This document shows positions 1-10,756 of a stretch of 64,000 nt of DNA, piece after piece. The position numbers and the translations under genes are program-made. The notes below the pieces were generated by a model. It worked only from the letters and a program-made list of their open reading frames with translations. It searched no databases and was not told the origin of the DNA. The DNA comes from Rhynchonema sp. JSB1_4 (Eukaryota; Nematoda; Chromadorea; Monhysterida; Xyalidae): positions 1-64,000 of the forward strand of contig JASAMV010009355.1 in the NCBI GenBank assembly GCA_030248065.1, written 5' to 3'. The number at the start of each line of letters is the position of its first letter. The first letter of the stretch is position 1.

Positions 1-2950
1 TGCCACTCACACACGATATCTTTTTTAAAAATACAAACAATATCCGCTGTGTGCAAGATAACACAAAACCATCACCCGGGCTGTTCTGTTCGAACCCAGC
101 AGTTACACGCGACAATCTGGCCCCAAAATCACCCTAAGGTCCAGGATCGCTTTGATCAGTGTGCGTGTGCAGGCTTAAAATATTCACATGGGAATACCCG
201 CTATCATACAAGCGCACATCAACCAATCAATCAATTCATCGATCACCATCCCTTGTTCCAATGTCCCTGCCCATCGTCATCCCGTTCATCCATATGCGCT
301 GCCTCATTCAGCCATTGACGTTGTTCCTGCAAAGCACGAGATCGTCAAGTGGATAACACAGCTTGTTGTCACACGTCTTTTTTAAAAGTATCAGTGTTCG
401 TGTTAGCCGCAGATTTTGCTACATGTCTGGCAGACACCCGCATTGAAACATCGGTGTTCACTGGGTGTGCAGCAAACACAGCCGCACTAATCCATCGTGC
501 GGGCTGCATGCACTTTGTTGGTACTCTGGGTCGAATGTAGTGGGGTTCGGGTTTGACTTGGGGTTGACTTTGACTTTAGGCATAAAATATTTTTGCTCAT
601 CAACACTATTGTGAAGCAGCAACCAGCCACTGGCCGTCTAGCACACAAGCGGGCTTAAATATGCACAGACTCATGGCCAGCTAGCTGCTGAGGTGTCACG
701 GATAAACGTTTTGATGCGAAGTCAACTGCAGAACACGCGACATCGACACAGCCGCCCGGACAGCACCTTTTGAGTTTATTGATAGATTAGCGGTTTTCTT
801 CATGAAAATTCCAAAAAATATAACCTCGCAATGGCCCAACCTTGTCCGATCGTTGTTCCAAGTCCTCCATGAACATGTTCATCAGCTCCTTGTATTCGCC
901 GTGCGTGTTCTGCAACACAACAAACAATTGTTGGTTTGCGCTTCACAAAACCATAACACACAAACGCTGTCAATCTGGAATCTAGTGACGCCCGTTGCGT
1001 TGATCCTTTGAGTAGTGCCACATACATACCGTATGTACCGGAGAAGGCAAAAGAGAGAATAAACCTTCACTGGGGGCCGGGGGCTAATTCGGGGGCGATT
1101 TTTTGAAAAAAAACAAACGTTTTTTTGCCCAACCCTGCACGTGGGTATCAATATAAACCCCAGCCCATTTTTATTCAATTTTCAGCTATGTGTTCATGCG
1201 TACAATTCACTCCATTGTAGGTTGGGCGCACGGGGAATTGAGCAAGGCCGGTTTAAGCCAGACCACTCTGACGAAGAGAAAAGAGCAGAGCTCAAAAGAA
1301 CAGAACCTAAAAACGAATAGGCCAAAGCCGAAGCCCAAGCACAAAACTAAGTGTACGTAAGTCTAAGCCAAACCTTAGCCTGACGCTAAAATCAGCCTAA
1401 GCGATTGGAACAGTAAAGAGCTCTTGCTCCTTTGTCTCTGCTCTCTTTTTTCCTGAAGGTGGTCTTGCTCAAGTCGGCTTTGTCCAATCGCCCGGCTACT
1501 GTAGTTGGCCAAAAAAAGTCTGACTCATATGAGACCATATTCGGTAAACGATCGCGCATATTTCAATGAATCAAGGTTGCCGCGTGGCTATAAAATCTTA
1601 CAATCGAGCCATTGGTATCTAAACAGGATGGGTATTGTTTTCATGGACGAGCGATGTACCTTGGTCATCGTCGGTGCGAACGCACCAAATGGCCACGTGA
1701 GCATTTATAGGTGATATAGCAAATCTTGTATGACATCCCTTGCTTTACACAGGACCATGCATTACCATTTTGGTCACGTCGCCATGGTCAACGTCGGTGT
1801 CAATTTTGGTGCACCCACTGGCAGCGTTGTCCGGTTTATCGTCGTGCCAAGGCATGGTCGTTATTTGGAATTCGTTCGTTCGTTTCGATCGGATTTGACT
1901 CCGATTTAATGTGACAAGCAAAAACAAAAATCGTTCGACAAGTTGATAATAACGAATAAGGAAACGTTGCAGTGCGCCAAGAAAAACGGGAGTCGTTGGC
2001 GTAGGTGGAACCATGTCATCAGGCTGATTGGCTGCACTTTTTGAGGGCAGTACCTACGCGGTATGTATATCTTCATCGCATCCCGGACAACTTTGTGTGT
2101 GAGCGTCAAAGCTGATATTAGCCACAATATTAGCTTCAACAAGTAACGCCGGTCACCACGGAAGTGTCATGTTAATCCCACCTAGGTATAAATAGCTGTG
2201 AAGCATCATACATCCCATGCAGCAACACACCGAAACGAACGCATGAGTATCAGATCCGGTCATCAGGGTTGCTGACACCTGTGATTAATGCACAATGTTT
2301 CGGTGCACAACTGGGGACAATCAAAGTCCATGTACCTTACTTTGCGGACCCAAAAACCAGCAGTCAGCTGAAAAGAGAACTGCTTGGTGCATTGTCCGGG
2401 TGTGGTAAAACGGTCTGCTATGATACCGAAATATCCAGTTTCAGTGTAAAATTGCGCCCAATTAACTGCGCGCATTGTCATCGCTCGCATGTGTGGGACG
2501 ATAATGTTCGCTTCGAGCGTGGGATGCACAATACACTTTTTTCACAAATTCTAGAAGCCGCGAAGTACAAAACGCCAAAACTTCGAGCGTTGCGCGCTCA
2601 CGATGTGGCTGTCACTTTGTATGATTTTTAGCTTCAAAACGTCCGAATTTTAAACAAGCACTGGATAAAAATGATTTGTGGAAAATCAGACAAGCGCTGG
2701 ATAAAAATGGCTTTTGGTCTTGGCTATGCTCTCAAGACCTGCCACTGAGATGATCCATAGTTGGTTGACGGCCGACGCTCTGGCGTTCTTGGATAATCGA
2801 CCATTTTTCGCTGAACCTGCGAAATCAACTTTGATTTGATTGGTCACATAATCCGGTGGTATTATTGGGGTCTGGCTTGTTCTTTGGCTAAGCTCGTGGA
2901 TGGTTTAAGTGTGAGCTCAACACTAATCCTAAATGTGGGCCTGAATCTTA
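1..2950. other. Gene-free flank, no recognised gene
   Basis: I see no exon with recognisable protein similarity here. The longest open stretch (2269-2631, 120 codons) has no family motif, and its reverse strand is open over the same interval, so I do not call it. A weak degenerate block of AAGCC-type units lies near 1310-1400. Confidence 0.5.
1310..1400. repeat. Weak degenerate TTAGGC/GCCTAA-type block
   Basis: Scattered units such as AAGCCGAAGCCCAAGC and CTAAGCGATT resemble the TAAGCC units that are much clearer at 4815-4930, 6228-6298 and 49738-49800. The array is heavily degenerate and is supported mainly by those better copies. Confidence 0.35.
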
Positions 2951-2957
2951 GCCTACA

Positions 2958-3195
2958 TACAGTACCGGGTGCAATTCTAGGCTGAAAGTTGAAGTCGCGT
3001 GCACGCGCGTGCGAAACAGTGCAAAGTATAGGCAAAAGTCGAAGTAACTTCGCGTGCACGCGCGTGCACGCGAAGTTTTGCGCGTGCGCTGGCGTGCGCT
3101 CCCTATGTTTTAGCACTAGGAAGTCGCGTCCACGCGCGTGCACGCCGCGTGCACGCGACTTCAACTTTCAGCCTAGAATTGCACCCGGAACTGTA
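2958..3195. repeat. Foldback element with CGCGTGCA core
   Basis: Two arms of about 50 bp form an inverted repeat. The left arm starts TACAGTACCGGGTGCAATTC; the right arm is its reverse complement with a single mismatch (ACAGTTCC for ACAGTACC). The interior holds several CGCGTGCACGCG units, so the whole piece can form a very stable hairpin. No convincing target duplication was seen. Confidence 0.7.
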
Positions 3196-3639
3196 GCTCT
3201 GAGCCTGAACAACCACGAGCTGTGGGAGTCCCACAGAATCCTGCACGGACTCGACATGGACACCATGCTTTCATCTCCAGTCACCTTACAAGGGAAATTT
3301 TCTCCGTTGGCTGCCTGCCAAGTCCAGCAACGGGCCTGACGGAAACCCGCGCTTTTTTCCTCTGAAAATGTCCGTCCCTTTAACCGTCGTTCCTTCAAAA
3401 CTGCTCAATCAAATTCATACTTGTTGCATCTGGCCAAATATTTCCGCGCGCTGCAAAAATCCGTCCACTCCCGAAACAGTAGCGTTGACGGAAACGATGC
3501 GGATAAATTTCGACCAATATCGCTTAGATTTCTACATTGGTGTTCGTAACCTAGTTTTGGGTGATGTTTCAAGTGACTCTCTATTGGACACATTCTATGA
3601 CCAATGATTCATTTTTTGTCAATACTTTTTCCATAGGGC

Positions 3640-4090
3640 AGTGGCGAATCCAGCTTTCGGCCAAGGAGAGGGGAAATTCAAAAAGTCATTTTAGCCAACG
3701 CGAAAAGCCAAAATTCCAAAAATCGATTTTCAAAATTCGGTATCGCCCAATTATAAACAAGCTCTGGTTAAAATCTAACCGCAGCGCTTGCTTTTAATTG
3801 GACGATTTTAATTCAAATGTAATGCCATATAAAATGTGAGCATGCGCGTGCAGCGCGCAAAAATTTTGCACTTTCTGCAAACGCAACAGCCAAATTTCAT
3901 AGAAATGGGTGTATCTGGTCCACGAAGCGCACAATTTTTGGCCTTTTTGAGTGTATTAGAGTTGAAAATAGCGCAATTTGCAGGGATCGTCTTTATCCTT
4001 CTCTCGGAATGGTGCCCCCTTAAGTGGCCACTTTGACCAAAAGCGGGTTCAGGTCCCTGTGGGCCCTCCTGCCTGGATGCGCTGGTGCTA
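3640..4090. mobile_element. Probable MITE, CAGTGGCGAATCCAG-type end
   Basis: The left end reads CAGTGGCGAATCCAGC, followed by a G-rich stretch. The A/T core contains GCGCGCAAAAATTTT and CGAAGCGCACAATTTTTGG, variants of the GC palindrome core shared with other local elements. A related fragment lies in LARP1 intron 17 (35037-35375: GCGGCTGATCCAGC and CACGAAGCGCGCGAAG). The right end near CTGGATGCGCTGG is not securely defined and I found no clean target duplication. Confidence 0.45.
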
Positions 4091-4344
4091 TGGGATAAAC
4101 GATGAGGTTTCACTCACATTGATACTCTTTGTTTGTCGTCATATGCCTCTGTTTGTAAACTAGGATAACCCCGTAGCCCCACATAGTTTCAATCTTCTTC
4201 TTTCTTCCTTCAAGGCTCCCAATTACCCGCAACGAGGCGAAAAGCAGTGTAACCTGGTTGATGGGCGAGTTGGGATCATTGTTATTCCACATTGTGATCT
4301 CGTCCACGACTGGGTTGTGCTGGGCCCGGTCCACAGAAGCGGAT

Positions 4345-4545
4345 TACCTTAACCTTTACACGAACACTAACATTAACACTTTCACTAACACTAACGTTGA
4401 CACTAACACTAACGTTGACACTAACACTAACATAAACGTAAGGATTTTCTCTTTTGTGTTTGCTTTAATGTTGACGGCGTTTGTGTTAGTGTTAGTGTCA
4501 ACGTTAGTGTTAGTGTGTCATGTTAGTGTTAAGGTTAATGTAGGT
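4345..4545. repeat. Inverted ACTAAC/GTTAGT minisatellite
   Basis: The left half repeats ACTAACACTAACGTTGAC on this strand. The right half repeats the complement, GTGTTAGTGTCAACGTTAGT. The two halves form a long hairpin around an A/T-rich centre at about 4440-4475. The open frame through it is just the translated repeat and is not a gene. Confidence 0.75.
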
Positions 4546-4633
4546 AATGCGCCGCCTATGCCACACCTCAGTGATTTGAATTTTCCTTTGGAAATCCTGA
4601 TTTCCAAGCACAGATAGTGCGTCAATATTGGGG

Positions 4634-5075
4634 TGATTTGTTGGTTGATGGAAGACTGATTACTATTGTAATCAGTGCACCCTGCAGAGACCCTGCAGGG
4701 GAAGACTGATTATGGATTTGAAAATAAAACGGATTAAACGGAATTCGCATAATCAGCCTTTCCCCCCAGGGCCGTTTCCCGGGAAGACTGATTACGAGTG
4801 CTATGCATGCCACGTAAGTATTCAGCCGAAGCCCAAGCCTAAGTTTAAGCCTGAGTCAAGGCCTAAGCCTAAATAAGTGCGCAAACGTGAGCTTAGGCCT
4901 AAGCCTAAGCCTGAACTCAAGCCTAAGCCCTAGCCTTGGTTCAGGACTGAGTTACAGCTGGATTCCGTTTAATCCGTTTTATTTTCCAGTCCATAATCAG
5001 TCTTCCCCCCAGCATGCAAAAATCCGTTTAATCCGGAAAATCCGTTTAATCCGTTTTATTTATAATCAGTCTTCC
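4634..5075. repeat. Foldback with telomere-like TAAGCC core
   Basis: The arms contain AATCAGTCTTCCC and the pair ACGGATTAAACGGAATTC (about 4727) and GGATTCCGTTTAATCC (about 4958) in opposite orientation. Between them, 4815-4930 is a degenerate array of AAGCCTAAGCCTAAGCC units. The same AATCAGTCTTCCC sequences recur at 51770-51935, again beside a TTAGGC block (51185-51245), so the association is not a one-off. Confidence 0.6.
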
Positions 5076-5349
5076 CGGCACGGATTTGTTCCCGTACGGC
5101 CATGTTGGCGGATCGATTTCGGTGGGTAAACGTCAGTTTGGTGAAGTTCTTGAGGGTTAATGGTCTTCATCCCAGTGCCAACTAACGATTAAAATAAAAA
5201 AACCGAGGTCCAAAACCCAAGAAACAATAGCAGCGGGCCCGGTTTAAAAATCATCGGTCAAAAACAATGTCATCAAATTCAAAACTCCACAACTCTACCG
5301 CCCGCGCGACAGGCAAAACAAAAGAAAGAAATCAGTTGAGTTTGAGTTT

Positions 5350-6058
5350 TGATTTTTTTCAAATTCAAATTTTATTTGCAAGCTCACGCAAAGACCTACA
5401 ACGAGATCCGGAAAACACCTGAAAAATAAACATATGAGTGTACGTAACATAATGATAATCATGAACAGTGTAGTGGCAGGCCCATGTGTGGGAGGTAAGT
5501 ATGATGCGGGGTTGGGACCGGAAGCGTGAGAGGTATGATTTTGGTCACTCAAAAAGGCGAAAAAACACCGTTTTTGTGATACAATTTTGGCCAAAAATTG
5601 AGGTAAAAATAGTACTTTTTCAAAATTTTCGCCGAAAATCGCCTAAAAATAGGTATTATGGGTGGGTTTGCGCGCGGAGCGCGCGATTTTTGGGAAAATA
5701 AGGTCGAAAAACACCGACTTTTGCCTTAAAAATGTATAAAATTGCTTGTGAGAGGTATGATTTGGAGTTGTGAGAGGTAAGTACTCAACCCCCCCCCCAA
5801 CCCCCCCCTCGGGTTTTGTGGTAGGTAAGTACTACTGAGAGGGGGGGGGGTAACCCCCCCCCCAACCCCCCCCCAGCCACTACTATGATCATGAATGAAC
5901 AAACGACAAAACGTACCAGAGAAATTCTAAACCAACCAAAAACAGCAACGACAGGCGAAAAATCAGTGATCAGATCAATGGCGGACACGAGATGAAAACA
6001 GGCGATAACAAAATTGACGATTGATTACCTGAAAGCAGCAACTCAGTGACTGAGGAGA
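5350..6058. repeat. Host repeat H, copy 1 (carries G1)
   Basis: This repeat includes TTTATTTGCAAGCTCACGC, then ATATGAGT, ATCATGAA and CCTGAAAG as single sites. A second copy lies at 8038-9898. Copy 1 contains element G1 at ATCATGAA but is empty at ATATGAGT (5432-5439) and CCTGAAAG, the two sites filled in copy 2. The pair therefore confirms three insertion events. Confidence 0.75.
5466..5887. mobile_element. hAT-like MITE G1, TSD ATCATGAA
   Basis: The ends are CAGTGTAGTGGC and GCCACTACTATG. The 8-bp duplication ATCATGAA lies at 5458-5465 and 5888-5895, and the empty site is present in host repeat copy 2 near 8947. Inside are repeats of GAGAGGTATGATTT and GAGGTAAGTACT, long C/G runs, and the core GCGCGCGGAGCGCGCGATTT. 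There is no coding capacity. Relatives: G2 (48257-49019) and G3 (from 63320). Confidence 0.85.
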
Positions 6059-6227
6059 TCAGTCAACGATAAATCTAGAGTTTTGATTTTTTGATTTGAA
6101 GTGATTTTGATTAATTTGCCAAACACGCACCGGCGCATGTTGGGAAAAGCTCGTCCAGTTGCCTTGACAGAGAGAAAACACGAATTTTCGATTTCGCGAT
6201 AGAAGGCACGGGTTGGCTCAAGGTTTG

Positions 6228-6298
6228 GCCAAAGCCTAAGCCTAATAGTAAACCTAAGCCAAAGCCTAAGCCCAGGCCTAAGCCTGAGAAAAGGGGAA
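6228..6298. repeat. Degenerate TAAGCC telomere-like block
   Basis: The array contains AAGCCTAAGCCTAATAG, AAACCTAAGCCAAAGCC and GGCCTAAGCCTGAG units. It sits inside a longer dispersed repeat. The flanks (TTGGCTCAAGGTTTGGCC to the left, AAGTCAATTTTGAAACTGG to the right) recur in reverse orientation at 49705-49820 and in part at 59583-59690. The array is thus an internal part of a mobile or dispersed family, not a telomere. Confidence 0.7.
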
Positions 6299-6357
6299 GT
6301 CAATTTTGAAACTGGACTAGCTTTTCCCAAAATGCCGCACCGGCACCACTTTTCCAT

Positions 6358-7442
6358 GCTTAAAGTGACTCTACAATTGATCGTTGACCGCGTTTGTTTG
6401 CAGTCATTTTTTCAGAAAATGAGGACCAGGTATCAGAAACCCAGATTTAGGAAATAGATTTCCAAGTCGTTGCTTTGTGATGTTTCACGGAGGCCACACA
6501 TTTTTACAGGAGGGGAAAAAATGAAAAAAGTTTGAGGCAGGCCTGTGCGAAACACAAGGTAATCCAATAGAAGATATTTTCAGCGTTTTATACTCAGACG
6601 TTTTTCTGTTAAACGAGATATAAAGCATTGTGCGAAACGCCATGTGTGATAAATAATAAACGAAACACTCCAAAAAATCAAGCCTTTTTAAAGCACCCTT
6701 TTACTCCAGCATAATTTTAAGCATCTGTGGTGAATGAAATATGTTGTCAATTAGAAATAAAAATCGTCTAATTATCTAGTATTCAGGATGTGCTTTTTGT
6801 TTTTCAAAACCCTACACAGCTCACACAATGTTTACCACAACATGCGCAAGGCAGCCATTCAGACCACGCACAGCGCACACACAACGACAACACACAGCCG
6901 GCCGGGGATAATGTTTCAGCTTTGTGTGTGTGCGCTGTGGGAATGGGTGCCTTGCGCATGTTGTGGTAAACATTGTGTGAGCTGTGTAGGGTTTGAAAAA
7001 CGAAAAGCACATCCTGAATACTAGATAATTAGACGATTTTTATTTCTAATTGACAACTTATCTCATTCACCACAGATGCTTAAAATTATGCTGGAGTAAA
7101 AGGGTGCTTTAAAAAGGCTTGATTTTTTGGAGTGTTTCGTTTATTATTTATCACACATGGCGTTTCGCACAATGATTTATATCTCGTTTAACAGAAAAAC
7201 GTCTGAGTATAAAACGCTGAAAATATCTTCTATTGGATTACCTTGTGTTTCGCACAGGCCTGCCTCAATTTTTTTTCATTTTTTCTCCTCCTGTAAAAAT
7301 GTGTGGGCTCCGTGAAACATCACAAAGCAACGACTTGAAAATCTATTTCCTAAATCTGGGTTTCTGATACCTAGTCTTCATTTTCTGAAAAAATGGCTGC
7401 AAACAAACGCGGTTAACGATCAATTGTAGAGTCACTTTAAGC
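6358..7442. mobile_element. 1.1-kb near-perfect palindrome P1
   Basis: Two arms of roughly 530 bp are reverse complements with few mismatches. The arms start GCTTAAAGTGACTC and end GAGTCACTTTAAGC, so the inner part is bounded by TTAA on both sides. The centre is at about 6900 (GCCGGCCGGGG). The small reading frames repeated in both arms mirror each other and are not genes. It may be a foldback transposon or two inverted copies of one MITE. Confidence 0.75.
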
Positions 7443-7581
7443 TTAGGTAATTTTAAGCTTACCGTAAAAACCTAAACACAAAGGGCTCTATTAATTCACT
7501 GACCCAGCGGGGCGGGTAGGGGGTAGGGTACCAGACCAGAGCGGGGCGGGTACCGTAAAAACCTAAATAGAAGGGGGGCTC

Positions 7582-7979
7582 CAGTGTGGTTCCTGGGGGG
7601 GAGGGGGGGTCCCCCCTAAGGTACACTAACCGCCGCGACCAAGGTACACTAGTACACTAACCGCCGCGCCAGGTACACTAACCGCCTCAATTTTTGCCTA
7701 AAATCGGCATTTTTAGGCCTAAAATGGGCATTTTTAGGCCTAAAATGGGTGATTTTCAGGTCAATGACGTCAAAAGTCGCCAAAATACCCTTCTTATTCT
7801 TATAGAGAATTTTTTCCAAAAAGGGGCAAAAATCGGTCAAATTTTCTACCTCGAAAAGTGACTTTTTCCTGGATTTGGGTCTTCCCCCCCTTCCCCCCAG
7901 GGAGGTACACTAACCGCCGCACGGAAAAAAGGGGTAGGTACAGTACACTAACCGCCGCGCCGGACCAGGAACTACACTG
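7582..7979. mobile_element. hAT-like MITE A1, TSD GGGGGCTC
   Basis: The left end is CAGTGTGGTTCCTGG and the right end CCAGGAACTACACTG. A perfect 8-bp duplication, GGGGGCTC, lies at 7574-7581 and 7980-7987. Oligo-G/C runs and several copies of GGTACACTAACCGCCGCG sit inside each end in inverted orientation. The core is A/T-rich with TTTTTAGGCCTAAAATGGG repeats. There is no transposase; this is a non-autonomous element of the same family as A2, A3 and A6. Confidence 0.9.
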
Positions 7980-8115
7980 GGGGGCTCTATTAACTCACTG
8001 ACCCCATTTTGGGGGGCTCCGTTCCGGGGGGCCTCTTTTTTCAAATTTTATTTGCAAGCTCACGCAAAGACCTACAACGAGATCCGGAAAACACCTGAAA
8101 AATAAACATATGAGT

Positions 8116-8920
8116 CAGAGGTCGCAATCGGGCCGGCCCGAGCTCGGGCCGGGCCGGGCCGCGATTTTGGGATTTTGGCTCGGGCCGGGCCGGGCCGGAG
8201 ATTTGGGGGGTCGGGCCGGGCCGGGCACCCCGGCCCGAAACTTCTGAAGTGACTTATTTTACTGAATAAGTAGGGATTTTTTTGTCAAAAATACTAAAAT
8301 TTCTGACGGATTCGGCAAGTAAGTGATCAGTATTGTTCAGTGCCAGTGGTGTAGCTACCCAGGCGGGGCGGCAACCTACTGTACCATACCACCAAAAATG
8401 TGGGGTGGTAAAGGCAACCTACCTCCTACTGTACCGGCCGAGCTAGGGGGTGGGGGCGGATAAAAATTTTTAGGTCTAAATATTGATGAAAATGCGCTCT
8501 AAAACGCTCATTTCGGGCGTAGCGCGCGATTTTTCGCCTATTTGGAGTGAAAAATGCCGATTTTATGCCATTTTGAGCCAAAGATCGCAACTTACTGTAC
8601 CAGGCGCCGGGCGGCGACCTACCTACTGTTATGTACCAAGATGGAGCGTCAACCTACCTACCTGCTGTACCTAGGGACCCCCCAGCCCCCACCCCCCTGC
8701 AACACCGTTGTTTTCAACCAAAAAAATAGGTTCAAAAAAATCGCAAAAATTATGACAAAAATTGGGTTAAAATCTGAGCCAAAAATTCGGGCCGGGCCGG
8801 AGATTTGGGGGTTCGGGCCGGGCCGGGCCGGAGATTTGGGGGTACGGGTCGGGCCGGGCCGGAGATTTGGGGGCTCGGGCCGGGCCAGGCCGGCCAAACC
8901 CGGCCCGATTGCGACCTCTG
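8116..8920. mobile_element. hAT-like element E1, TSD ATATGAGT
   Basis: The termini CAGAGGTCGCAATCGGGCC and GGCCCGATTGCGACCTCTG are exact inverted repeats. The perfect duplication ATATGAGT lies at 8108-8115 and 8921-8928. Subterminal parts are repeats of CGGGCCGGGCCGG with AGATTTGGGGGTTCGGGCC. A B-type element (8344-8710) interrupts the middle. A related copy, E2, lies at 61393-61762 in ORC2 intron 1. Confidence 0.88.
8344..8710. mobile_element. B-family MITE nested in E1 (older copy)
   Basis: The start CAGTGGTGTAGCTACCCAGG matches the right end of B1. Motifs of the type AACCTACTGTACC recur, and the core holds GGCGTAGCGCGCGATTTTTC. The right end (about GCAACACCGTTG) is diverged and I could not find a matching 8-bp duplication, so the boundaries are approximate. 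Confidence 0.55.
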
Positions 8921-9087
8921 ATATGAGTGTACGTAACATAATGATAATCATGAATGAACAAACGACAAAACGTACCAGAGCAATTCTAAACCAACCAAAA
9001 ACACAGCAACGACAGACGAAAAATCAGTGATCAATGGCGGACACGAGATGAAAACAGGCGATAACGAAATTGACGATTACCTGAAAG

Positions 9088-9875
9088 CAATGGTGTAGCT
9101 GGGGGGGTGGGGGGTCCCCCTAGGCAGTGTAGTTCCTGGTCCGGCGCGGCGGTTAGTGTACCTACCCCTTTTTTCCGTGCGGCGGTTAGTGTACCTCCCT
9201 GGGGGGGAAGACCCAAATCCAGGAAAAAGTCACTTTTCGAGGTAGAAAATTTGACCGATTTTTGCCCCTTTTTGGAAAAAATTCTCTATAAGAATAAGAA
9301 GGGTATTTTGGCGACTTTTGACGTCATTGACCTGAAAATCACCCATTTTAGGCCTAAAAATGCCCATTTTAGGCCTAAAAATGCCGATTTTAGGCAAAAA
9401 TTGAGGCGGTTAGTGTACCTGGCGCGGCGGTTAGTGTACTAGTGTACCTTGGTCGCGGCGGTTAGTGTACCTTAGGGGGGGACCCCCTCCCCCAGGAACT
9501 ACACTGTCCCTAGGTACAGTAGGTAGGTTGCCGCCCTTCACCTGGTACAGTAGGTAAGGTTGCCGCCCCTCCCCTGGTACAGTAGGTAGGTTGCCGCCCC
9601 ACCTAACTTTTCACCCAAAACATTCATTTTTGGCTTAAAATTGCATAAAATTAGCATATTTGTCTGCAAATAGGCGAAAAATCGCGCGCTGCGCGCGAAA
9701 TTAGTGTTTTAGGCCACATTTTCTTCAGTATTTAGACATAAAAAAATTCGGTTTCCAGATGACTCCCCCAAGTGGTACGACCCCACATAGCTCGGCTGGT
9801 ACAGTAGGTAGGTTGCCGCCCCGCATTTTGGGTGGTACAGTAGGTTGCCGCCCCGCCTGGGTAGCTACACCACTG
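9088..9875. mobile_element. hAT-like MITE B1, TSD CCTGAAAG
   Basis: The ends CAATGGTGTAGCTGGG and CTGGGTAGCTACACCACTG lie between perfect CCTGAAAG duplications (9080-9087, 9876-9883). The empty site is visible in host repeat copy 1 near 6029. Four or more copies of GGTACAGTAGGTAGGTTGCC occupy the subterminal zones. The core contains AAAATCGCGCGCTGCGCGCG. Element A2 is inserted inside it. Confidence 0.88.
9125..9506. mobile_element. hAT-like MITE A2 nested in B1
   Basis: The ends CAGTGTAGTTCCTGG and CCAGGAACTACACTG are exact inverted repeats. The flanking octamers CCCCTAGG and TCCCTAGG match at 7 of 8 positions. The element is in reverse orientation relative to A1 and carries the same GGTACACTAACCGCCGCG subterminal motif. 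It is the third level of nesting (H, then B1, then A2). Confidence 0.85.
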
Positions 9876-9926
9876 CCTGAAAGCAGCAACTCAGTGCTGG
9901 GGGGAGGGGGTCCCCGTCCCCCCAAT

Positions 9927-10734
9927 CAATGGTGTAGCTGGGGGTGTGGGGCCCCCCTAGGTACAGTAGGTAGGTTGCCGCCCCTCACCTGGTCCAGTAG
10001 GTAGGTTGCCGCCCCCACTGTAGTGGCTGGGGGGGGTGGGTGGGGGGATTCCCCCCCTAAGGGGTATCTATCTCAAGTCAACCCTTAGGGGGGGATGGGG
10101 GGAAGGGTATATATCTCGAGCCGACCCCAAATGGTATCTCGAGTAAGTAGATTTATGGTTTTCAAAGGCAAAAATAGGTGTTTTTCGACCTCGGGACCCC
10201 CAAAAATCGCGCGCTCCGCGCGCAGACACCCAAAAATGGTCATTTTAGGCCAATTGTCGGCAAAAATGTCAAAAAAATACCCATTTTTAGGCCAATTTTG
10301 CAGTAAAAAATTGCATGCAAAAACGGCCTTTTTCGCCTTTTGACGGACCATAGGGGTATCTTGGGTAGCCTCTGGGGGGTATCTCGAGTAAGTCCGAAAC
10401 CTTCCCCCCCTAGGGTATCTTGGGTCGATTGGCCTGCCACCACACTGGCCGCCCCTCCCCTGGTACAGTAGGTAGGTTGCCGCCCCACCTAACTTTTCAC
10501 CCAAAACATTCATTTTGGCTTAAAATTGCATAAAATTAGCATATTTGTCTGCAAATAGGCGAAAAATCGCGCGCTCCGCGCGAAATTAGTGTTTTAGGCC
10601 ACATTTTCTTCAGTATTTAGACATAAAAAATTTCGGTTTCCAGATGACCCCCCAAGTGGTACGACCCCCCCCCCTAGCTCGGCTGGTAGGTACAGTAGGT
10701 AGGTTGCCGCCCGGCCTGGGTAGCTACACCACTG
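9927..10734. mobile_element. B-family MITE B2 with nested F1
   Basis: The ends CAATGGTGTAGCTGGG and CTGGGTAGCTACACCACTG match B1. GGTACAGTAGGTAGGTTGCC repeats occupy both ends and the core has AAATCGCGCGCTCCGCGCG. The flanking octamers were not clearly duplicated, possibly because the flanks are themselves C/G runs. F1 is inserted in the left subterminal zone. Confidence 0.75.
10016..10447. mobile_element. hAT-like MITE F1, TSD GCCGCCCC
   Basis: The ends CACTGTAGTGGCTGG and CCTGCCACCACACTG lie between perfect GCCGCCCC duplications (10008-10015 and 10448-10455). The target lies inside a B2 subterminal repeat. Its own subterminal motif is GGTATCTCGAGTAAG, and the core contains AAATCGCGCGCTCCGCGCG. 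F2 near 62241 is a second copy. Confidence 0.85.
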
Positions 10735-10756
10735 CTGCCCCCAGCCCCAATGGTAC

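Larger units (their letters stand above)
8038..9898. repeat. Host repeat H, copy 2 (carries E1 and B1)
   Basis: This copy matches 5350-6058 but is expanded by two insertions: E1 at ATATGAGT and B1 at CCTGAAAG. Both insertions are themselves hosts of further elements (an old B-type copy in E1, A2 in B1). The G1 site ATCATGAA is unoccupied here. Confidence 0.75.

Noticed and set aside
2269..2631. 120-codon open frame possibly coding for a small protein
   Set aside because: No family match that I recognise, the opposite strand is equally open, and no exon-like flanks or partner exons were found.
4258..4617. Frame encoding a TNTN repeat protein
   Set aside because: It is the translated ACTAAC minisatellite, with the palindrome making both halves open.
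8116..8920. Retrotransposon or virus-derived genes in the repeat-rich parts
   Set aside because: I saw no reverse transcriptase, integrase, transposase or capsid-like motif in any frame; all identified elements are non-autonomous.
9520..9870. Regularly spaced short repeats that resemble a CRISPR array
   Set aside because: The repeats are subterminal MITE motifs in inverted orientation at the two ends of B1; spacers are not unique, and the host is a eukaryote.
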